DNA from: Rodentibacter caecimuris
GTDB lineage: Bacteria; Pseudomonadota; Gammaproteobacteria; Enterobacterales; Pasteurellaceae
Assembly: GCA_001998905.1 (NCBI GenBank)
Contig: MLAA01000021.1
Span: forward strand, 1 to 63,080
DNA: 63,080 bases
Reading direction: 5' to 3'
The notes under the pieces were generated by a model, which made no database searches, was not told where the DNA came from, and was given only the letters and a program-made list of their open reading frames with translations. Position 1 is the first letter of the stretch, and each line of letters begins with the position of its first letter. The position numbers and the translations under genes are program-made. Shown here piece after piece: positions 57,816 to 63,080 of this stretch.

Positions 57816-58094
57816 AAGAGTAGTGGAAAGTCTTTTCTGACAATATAGAGTGAAGGTTTATTAGGAAAGGGTATCACTATTAAAGTGCGGGTAAAAATTG
57901 TAGGTGTTTTCTTACATAACCAATACAGGAAAATCCTAGTCAACGGATTATAGAGATGCGACATTTGGCAACTCTATTTATAACGGATTGAAATTATAGA
58001 ATTGAGCGTTAGAGTACAAAGTGTTTTGGCTTATTTAGCTATATGGAGAGTAAAAGTGTACACAATGAAGCTTTTCATAATCGCTACATAATTT

Positions 58095-58931
58095 TTATAT
58101 CCCGATAACAACACACCCGGTTACCGATTTTGCTTTTTCTTGTGCTTGTACTGCGCTTTCTCTGTTGTTAAAAGGACCGACTCGAACACGATTCCATTCC
58201 TCGCTAGAAACAATAGTTGTGTTAAGTCCCGACAGAGTTAAGCGGGCTTGTAAGTTTTCTGCCTGCGTTTTGTTTTTAAATGCTCCGCACTGCAAACCAA
58301 AACGTTTATTTGCTACTTTTTCGGTTGTTTTTACTTCCGGTGTTTTTTGTTCAATTTTCTTAGCGGATTCTGATTTTATTGGCTCCACTTTCTTTGTGTC
58401 GCTTTTTGTTTGAATGTTTTGAATAGGATCTTCTTTAGTTACTGCTAATTTCAAGTCAGTTTTTGTTTCTGTTAGTTTTGTTTGTTGTACTGAATTTCCT
58501 GTATTATTGGTGTTACCGACCTGATTAGGCGTTTCTTGTTTCCGTTGTTCCATTAGCTTTCGTGCAGCTTCAGCTTCTTTTTGTTCTTTTTCCATTTGAG
58601 CTAAAATTTTACGTTGCTCATCGGTTAATTCCACATTTTTATCAACTGGAACAGTACGAGTTTCTAGGGCTTTAATATAACTCCATACTTCTTCTGGGCG
58701 AGTTGGTAATACACTTTTAGGCTGAGAAGCTTTTGTTTGCTGTGTTTTTTCAGTGGTTAAAGTTGTATTCTCAGTTTGTGCTGCTTTATTGCTTTTTAAA
58801 AAATAAAGTCCGCCGATAAAGCTAAATACAATTGCTAAAGCGCAGCAGATCAATAGGTTTTTATTGCTTCCTTTTGATTTTTTCTTTTTATTTGTTACGC
58901 TACGCCGTGCGGCGAAATCTCGATGTGCCAC
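58095..58931 (-). CDS. ftsN: Cell division protein FtsN
   Basis: FtsN triggers septal peptidoglycan synthesis and binds denuded glycan. The 278-residue protein has a short basic cytoplasmic tail (MAHRDFAARRSVTNKKKKSK), one membrane helix (about 25-45), and the essential helical segment near RPEEVWSYIKALETRTVPV. A Gln/Lys/Glu-rich linker follows, then a C-terminal SPOR domain from about residue 205 (FGLQCGAFKNKTQAENLQ, GPFNNRESAVQAQEKAK). It lies downstream of priA as in H. influenzae and enterobacteria. Confidence 0.92.
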   Translation of the reverse strand: MAHRDFAARRSVTNKKKKSKGSNKNLLICCALAIVFSFIGGLYFLKSNKAAQTENTTLTTEKTQQTKASQPKSVLPTRPEEVWSYIKALETRTVPVDKNVELTDEQRKILAQMEKEQKEAEAARKLMEQRKQETPNQVGNTNNTGNSVQQTKLTETKTDLKLAVTKEDPIQNIQTKSDTKKVEPIKSESAKKIEQKTPEVKTTEKVANKRFGLQCGAFKNKTQAENLQARLTLSGLNTTIVSSEEWNRVRVGPFNNRESAVQAQEKAKSVTGCVVIGI

Positions 58932-59021
58932 GATGAAGATCCTAAACTCAATTTACTATTTTAATTTATAAAAAACGCTTAATTCTACTTAAAAATCAGG
59001 TGTTTTTCTAGGGGCTTTTTA

Positions 59022-61214
59022 TTAGCTCAAGTCAAGTGGGTCGACATCTAAAACTAACCGTACTTGGTTTGGTTTAACCAAACCAGAAGTTTGAAAATAG
59101 CGTAAAACCTGATGCAGTTTTTTACGGTTGCTATGTTGTAATAGCAGTTGCCAACGAAATTGCCCTGCTTTTTTACTAAAAGGTGCGGGCATTGGACCAA
59201 GAATCTGTAACCCTTCAGTGTTTGTTTTGCGTAAAAAAACCGCAATTTGTTCAAGATAATGTTCTACCTCTTGAGAATGTCGACTTTGCGCTTTAAATAA
59301 TACTTGAAAACTGAAAGGAGGTAAGCCCATTTTCTGCCGTAATTGTAAGTTTTCTTCAGCAAATGCCGCATAGCCTTTTGATAATAAAGTTTTCAATAAA
59401 GGATGATCTGGATAATGAGTCTGTAATATTACTTCTCCTTGTTTATCCGAGCGACCAGCACGTCCGGCGACTTGCGTGTAAAGTTGAGCTAATCGCTCTT
59501 CAGCGCGAAAATCTAGCGAAAATAATGCGCTATCAATATTAATTAATGCAACTAATGTAACATTTGGAAAGTGATGGCCTTTTGCTAACATTTGAGTACC
59601 AATAAGAATCTGGCTTTTTCCATTCCGAATATCTGCTAAATAATCATCTAATTTTCCCTTACGAGCAGTAGTATCTCGATCTATTCTAGCAATACGATAA
59701 TCAGGAAAATATTGAGTTAAATATTCTTCAATTTGTTCTGTTCCTTGTCCTGTCGTTATTAAATGAGTTGAACCACACTCGGCACATTGGAAGGGAATCG
59801 CTTTTTGTGAATCGCAATGATGACAACGCAATACGCGTTTATGTTGATGATAAGTATAGGGTTTCTCACAATGCTGACATTGTGCTATCCAACCGCATTC
59901 GTGGCATAACAAAACTGGGGCAAAACCTCGTCGATTTAAAAAAAGTAAAACTTGGTTTCCTTGAACTAAATGTAGTTTCATTCTCTCTAATAATGTTGAA
60001 GATAAGCCGCTTTGTAGTTGGTTATGTTTCAAATCGATCACTAATTGGCGCAGTGTGGTTGAATTTCCCGCTTTTTTTGTTAGCGATAAGTAACGGTATT
60101 TTCCATTTTTTACGTTATTCAAACTTTCTAAACTTGGCGTTGCAGATCCTAGTAAAATAGGAATATCCAGTTTTTGTGCTAATACAACGGCTAAATCTCG
60201 TGCGTGGTAACGCCAACCGTCTTGTTGTTTAAGCGAAATATCGTGTTCTTCATCTATAATAATTGCTCCGAGGTTATCAAATTGTGTGAATAAAGCCGAT
60301 CTTGTGCCGATAACGATCGCACTTTGTCCAGTTTTAGCTCGAGTCCATACTGCTAAACGTTGGGTTTCTGTTAAGTTAGAATGAAGCACATCAATTTCCA
60401 CATTGAACCGCTGCTGAAAACGTTGGACGGTTTGAGGAGTTAAACCAATCTCTGGTACGAGAACTAACGTTTGCCGGCCGCTCTTTAATATTTCTTCAAT
60501 ATATTGCAAATAAATTTCGGTTTTCCCCGAACCGGTTACGCCATCCAGTAACCAGACATTAAAGCCTTGCTGAAAAATCAATAAACTCAATACTAATGCT
60601 TGTTGTTTATTGAGCACAAATCGATTACTTTGATTAACGAACAGTTGATCACCTAATTGTTGTTGCCAGTTTAATTTTTCAGTTTGGCGAAATATTTCTT
60701 CTACATATCCTTTGCTTTTTAGAGAGGACCAAACTGTGGTATTAAATTCATTATTGCCTTTTTCTATTTCTTGTTTCGTTAACAAACACAATGCTTCCGT
60801 TTGTTTTTTTGCTCGCGCTAATTTTCCTTGGGTTAAGGCTTGCTGACCTATATCCGTAATTCGCCAAAAAGTGCGGTCAGTTTCCAATAAGTTTTCACCA
60901 TTGCGTAATTTGACCGGTAAGGCTTGTAATAAGATTTCCCCTAATGGGGCTTGATAATAATATGCCGCCCATTGTAACCAGTTCCAAGTTATAGTATTAA
61001 ATAATGATTTTTCATCTAGCACTGCCACAACAGTTTTTAATTGTTCTGGCGAGACTTCGGATTGGTTATCAAGTGCAACCACAATACCGACTAATTTTTG
61101 CCTTCCAAATGGCACAAGTACACGGCAACCGACTTCAATATTTATTACTGGACAAAGGTAATCAAAGAAGCGCATTAAAGGAACAGAAAGGGCAACACGG
61201 ACTATTTTCATCAT
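59022..61214 (-). CDS. priA: Primosomal replication restart helicase PriA
   Basis: PriA restarts collapsed replication forks. The 730-residue protein has the 3'-end-binding N-domain (VRVALSVPLMRFFDYL), helicase motifs LLDGVTGSGKTEIYLQ (I), IIIDEEHDISLKQQ (DEEH box) and the zinc-binding cysteine cluster CHECGWIAQCQHCEKP and CHHCDS...CAECGS. Motif VI is in YTQVAGRAGRSDKQG. Two adjacent ATG codons (61214 and 61211) could start it. An uptake signal is at 60869-60877. Confidence 0.96.
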   Translation of the reverse strand: MMKIVRVALSVPLMRFFDYLCPVINIEVGCRVLVPFGRQKLVGIVVALDNQSEVSPEQLKTVVAVLDEKSLFNTITWNWLQWAAYYYQAPLGEILLQALPVKLRNGENLLETDRTFWRITDIGQQALTQGKLARAKKQTEALCLLTKQEIEKGNNEFNTTVWSSLKSKGYVEEIFRQTEKLNWQQQLGDQLFVNQSNRFVLNKQQALVLSLLIFQQGFNVWLLDGVTGSGKTEIYLQYIEEILKSGRQTLVLVPEIGLTPQTVQRFQQRFNVEIDVLHSNLTETQRLAVWTRAKTGQSAIVIGTRSALFTQFDNLGAIIIDEEHDISLKQQDGWRYHARDLAVVLAQKLDIPILLGSATPSLESLNNVKNGKYRYLSLTKKAGNSTTLRQLVIDLKHNQLQSGLSSTLLERMKLHLVQGNQVLLFLNRRGFAPVLLCHECGWIAQCQHCEKPYTYHQHKRVLRCHHCDSQKAIPFQCAECGSTHLITTGQGTEQIEEYLTQYFPDYRIARIDRDTTARKGKLDDYLADIRNGKSQILIGTQMLAKGHHFPNVTLVALINIDSALFSLDFRAEERLAQLYTQVAGRAGRSDKQGEVILQTHYPDHPLLKTLLSKGYAAFAEENLQLRQKMGLPPFSFQVLFKAQSRHSQEVEHYLEQIAVFLRKTNTEGLQILGPMPAPFSKKAGQFRWQLLLQHSNRKKLHQVLRYFQTSGLVKPNQVRLVLDVDPLDLS

Positions 61215-61272
61215 ACATAGACTTATTCAAATTTTGCCTTATTATACTTAGCCTTTGGAGATAATTCATTAC

Positions 61273-61300
61273 TTGATCAATCCGTTTTTTTTAGTATAAT
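61273..61300 (+). promoter_or_regulatory. Promoter of rpmE
   Basis: TTGATC (61273-61278) and a perfect TATAAT (61295-61300) are 16 bases apart. A leader of about 90 bases follows. Confidence 0.8.
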
Positions 61301-61397
61301 CCGCAACTCTTATGGTGCCAAATTTGGCGTAATATTAACTACATGCGGTGTAAGGCGAGAGGCTTTATAGCGGCGTGGCTTCAATTTGAGGTTTTCT
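61301..61397 (+). promoter_or_regulatory. Structured 5' leader of rpmE
   Basis: The leader contains the perfect 12-base palindrome GCCAAATTTGGC (61317-61328), then a G-rich stretch with GGCGAGAGGC and GCGGCGTGGC. The ribosome site TTGAGG follows, before ATG 61398. E. coli rpmE is translationally autoregulated by L31 through its leader; a similar role here is inference. Confidence 0.35.
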
Positions 61398-61610
61398 ATG
61401 AAACAAGGTATTCATCCTGAATATAAAGAAATTACGGCAACTTGTTCTTGCGGTAATGTAATCAAAACCCGTTCAACTTTAGGTAAAAACGTCAACCTTG
61501 ATGTGTGTGGCAACTGCCATCCATTTTATACGGGTAAACAACGTGTTGTTGATACTGGCGGTCGAGTAGAGCGTTTCAATAGCCGTTTCAAAATTCCTGG
61601 AATGAAATAA
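61398..61610 (+). CDS. rpmE: 50S ribosomal protein L31 (zinc-binding form)
   Basis: L31 forms an intersubunit bridge of the ribosome. The 70-residue protein from ATG 61398 ([18 protein letters not shown]) has the four zinc ligands of the C+ form: CSC near residues 16-18 and CGNC at 37-40. The upstream TTG at 61386 adds only four residues and is not needed. Confidence 0.96.
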   Translation: MKQGIHPEYKEITATCSCGNVIKTRSTLGKNVNLDVCGNCHPFYTGKQRVVDTGGRVERFNSRFKIPGMK

Positions 61611-61620
61611 TTTTCTTATA

Positions 61621-61651
61621 AATAGCTTGTTTGCAGGACAAGCTATTTTTT
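61621..61651 (+). terminator. Terminator of rpmE
   Basis: AATAGCTTGT (61621-61630) pairs perfectly with ACAAGCTATT (61638-61647), followed by a T-run. Confidence 0.9.
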
Positions 61652-61664
61652 AGGTTTTTAAGAT

Positions 61665-62393
61665 ATGCTCAATATATACAAACCTACATTTTTAATTAGT
61701 TTACTTCATCCTTTCAATAAAAAGAAAAGACAGGAACTAAGACACCAAAACCATCTTAACATATTTCATAAATTTGCACCTTCTGCAATTCAAATGTTTT
61801 TTCACGCAGTATCGCTATATTCAAAACCTATAAAAATATGGTTAGAATTTGGTACTCTATTAGGATTTTATCGAGAAAAACAGCTGATTCAACATGATAT
61901 TGATATAGATTTTGGTATAGATGAATGTGATATAAATGACGATTTAATCGAACATCTTAAAGAGTATGGCTTTAGTTTATCAAGAAAATTTATAATAGAA
62001 AGTAATAAGAAAGAGCTAAACAATTTTAATGCTGAATATACTTTTAAATATGGAAAATATGTATCAATAGACTTATTTGTATTTAAAAAATTTGAAGATC
62101 AGAAGATTTGTTATTCATTTGATAGAGAAGAAGGGCTAGAACACAAAGACACCTTGATTAAATATAATAATCGATTAAGAACAGTACAAATAAGTCTATC
62201 ACATTTCGATCTAATAGAAACTAAATTTTTTGATACGAATGTATATATACCTAATAATATAGCATCTCATCTTCAAGAAATATATGGACATGATTTCATG
62301 ACACCCAGAATATACGACTATGAGAATAGAATAAAAGACTTTGAAAAGATATTAGATAATAAAACTTTAGGTAGAAAATTAGAATTCAAATAA
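61665..62393 (+). CDS. LicD/fukutin-like phosphotransferase family protein
   Basis: This 242-residue protein contains WLEFGTLLGFYREKQLIQHD and then DIDIDFGIDE near residues 59-88. The pattern WLxxGTLLGxxR...DxDIDxxI is typical of the LicD/FKRP nucleotidyltransferase fold that moves phosphocholine or similar groups onto glycans. It has no signal peptide. The gene and the next one are strongly AT-rich and rich in AAA, ATA and AAT codons, unlike the genes before them, which suggests acquisition. No uptake signal is present. Confidence 0.65.
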   Translation: MLNIYKPTFLISLLHPFNKKKRQELRHQNHLNIFHKFAPSAIQMFFHAVSLYSKPIKIWLEFGTLLGFYREKQLIQHDIDIDFGIDECDINDDLIEHLKEYGFSLSRKFIIESNKKELNNFNAEYTFKYGKYVSIDLFVFKKFEDQKICYSFDREEGLEHKDTLIKYNNRLRTVQISLSHFDLIETKFFDTNVYIPNNIASHLQEIYGHDFMTPRIYDYENRIKDFEKILDNKTLGRKLEFK

Positions 62394-63080
62394 ATGGATA
62401 TTATAAAATTCTTAAAAAAAATATTAAATAAAGATATTTTAGGTATAACTCCTATTGGAGGAATGACTAATAGTAACTTTTTAGTATCAAGTAAAAATGA
62501 AAAATATGTCGTTAGGTTACCGAAGAAACTAACCTCGATTATGATTAATAGAGAATATGAGAAATTCAATAGTTCAGTGATGTCTCAAAATGGTTATAAT
62601 GTTGAGACTTTATATTTTAATCATAAAACGGGAATAAAAATAACTAGATATTTGGAAAAGAGTATTGTTCTAAATCATACAGACATACAAAAGAATAAAA
62701 ACTTGGAATTAATCGCTAAAAGGCTATATAACCTACATACTTCTAATATTAAACTAGCTAATGTATTTGATATTAAATTAGAGTTTAATAAATATCTAAG
62801 TTTGTTAAAAGATAAAAGTAATTTTTACAAGTTTAATGATACTATTGATAAAATCGTCTGCTTCTTTTATAAAGTTATAGATTGTTTAGATTATAAATAT
62901 AAAAAACTCCCTCTTGTTCCCTGCCATAATGATCTTGTACCAGAGAATATTCTTATATCTGATAATAAAACCTACTTTATTGATTGGGAATATTCCGGTA
63001 TGAACTACCCATTATTTGATATATCAGCTTTATTTTTAGAATCAAATTTAGATTATTTTCAACAAAAGGATTTTCTTAGA
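62394..63080 (+). CDS. LicA-like choline/ethanolamine kinase family protein, cut by window end
   Basis: Immediately after the LicD-like stop, an ATG at 62394 opens a frame of 229 codons that runs off the window. It reads MDIIKFLKKIL...LGITPIGGMTNSNFLVSS, with the phosphotransferase nucleotide loop. VPCHNDLVPENIL (Brenner motif HxDxxxxN, near 179-191) and FIDWEYSGMNYPLFDIS follow. This is the choline kinase (LicA) type of the APH superfamily. Only one base separates stop and start context, so it forms an operon with the LicD-like gene. The H. influenzae licA tetranucleotide CAAT repeat is absent at its 5' end. Confidence 0.75.
   Translation, partial: MDIIKFLKKILNKDILGITPIGGMTNSNFLVSSKNEKYVVRLPKKLTSIMINREYEKFNSSVMSQNGYNVETLYFNHKTGIKITRYLEKSIVLNHTDIQKNKNLELIAKRLYNLHTSNIKLANVFDIKLEFNKYLSLLKDKSNFYKFNDTIDKIVCFFYKVIDCLDYKYKKLPLVPCHNDLVPENILISDNKTYFIDWEYSGMNYPLFDISALFLESNLDYFQQKDFLR

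Larger units (their letters stand above)
57706..58094 (-). promoter_or_regulatory. Upstream control region of the nap operon
   Basis: This 389-base gap separates ftsN and napF, both leftward. The nap-proximal third holds an FNR box (57802-57815) and a NarP-like inverted heptamer pair (57763-57777). The distal part has a direct repeat AACGGATT (57942-57949 and 57982-57989) flanking the inverted arms TATAGAG and CTCTAT. I find no convincing gene. Confidence 0.5.
1177..60877. repeat. Dispersed DNA uptake signal sequences (Hin type, AAGTGCGGT)
   Basis: Exact 9-base copies were read by eye at 1177, 1941, 4179, 5852, 5868, 8084, 11814, 13646, 15461, 15905, 17440, 25476, 26910, 29288, 31451, 32191, 36092, 36954, 38089, 41750, 43735, 43951, 44511, 48017, 49230, 50542, 52443, 54169, 54207, 57072 and 60869 (left ends, both orientations). 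Many carry the extended T/A-rich flank. They mark natural competence. Two pairs are inverted (5852/5868 and 54169/54207). None was seen in 17449-25475 or inside carB. Confidence 0.9.

Noticed and set aside
57816-58090. Minus-strand open stretch of about 43 codons in the ftsN-nap gap
   Set aside because: It has no start codon with a ribosome site and shows no recognisable pattern.
62412-62420. Run of eight A near the LicA-like start as a phase-variation tract
   Set aside because: The tract is short and the region is AT-rich throughout; homopolymers of eight A are expected by chance.
1-63080. CRISPR array, insertion sequence or prophage
   Set aside because: I saw no regularly spaced repeats, transposase frame, terminal repeats or phage gene block anywhere in the window.

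Overview
The window reads as chromosome of a Pasteurellaceae bacterium of the Haemophilus influenzae type. I counted at least 31 exact copies of the 9-base uptake signal AAGTGCGGT or its complement, in genes and between them, about one per 2 kb. Gene order matches gammaproteobacterial core clusters throughout: ftsYEX, ftsB-ispD-ispF-truD-surE-nlpD, tamAB, rpe-gph-trpS, waaA-coaD, yqaBA-luxS, napFDAGHBC, ftsN-priA-rpmE. Base composition is AT-rich. The genus cannot be fixed from the window; a type VI secretion vgrG end and a carA/carB pair suggest a relative of H. influenzae rather than that species.

Layout. 1-371 holds the start of a leftward vgrG. 485-4598 is trmL and rsmD (leftward) facing ftsY-ftsE-ftsX. 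4717-8052 holds asd, pldB, crcB and a Cof-type phosphatase. 8172-13318 is one leftward operon: ftsB, ispD, ispF, truD, surE, a DedA protein, a tiny lipoprotein and nlpD. 13622-20830 is tamA-tamB-ppx. 20886-25443 holds a polyamine-type oxidoreductase divergent from potD, then yecE, a secreted DUF3108-like protein and a DUF1232 miniprotein. 25515-32142 is a long leftward run: yiiM, ychJ, yihY, dtd, citC, rpe, a small membrane protein, gph, trpS and a YfcZ-type protein. 32319-41339 runs rightward: yjgR, udp, carA, a DJ-1/PfpI protein, a PhzF protein, a decayed DUF1016 gene and carB. 41784-46822 holds an LOS glucosyltransferase, waaA, coaD, rep and three tRNA genes. 46946-51301 holds an FkbM methyltransferase with a PRD protein (leftward), then yqaB, yqaA, luxS and purT. 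51438-57705 is the periplasmic nitrate reductase operon. 58095-63080 holds ftsN, priA, rpmE and an AT-rich licD-like/licA-like pair cut by the window end.

The most interesting signal is between yqaA and luxS. On the minus strand there is a predicted 75-nt RNA with a sigma-E-like promoter, a 5' stem-loop and a strong terminator followed by eight U. It sits divergent from luxS, exactly where enterobacteria encode MicA, although gshA is missing here and the RNA sequence is not MicA-like. Other points: a 63-residue lipoprotein copying the N-terminal segment of the neighbouring NlpD, tandem ArgR-type boxes and a leader hairpin before carA, gene debris separating carA from carB, an FNR box before nap with a 236-base gap inside the operon, and uptake-sequence pairs used as terminators.
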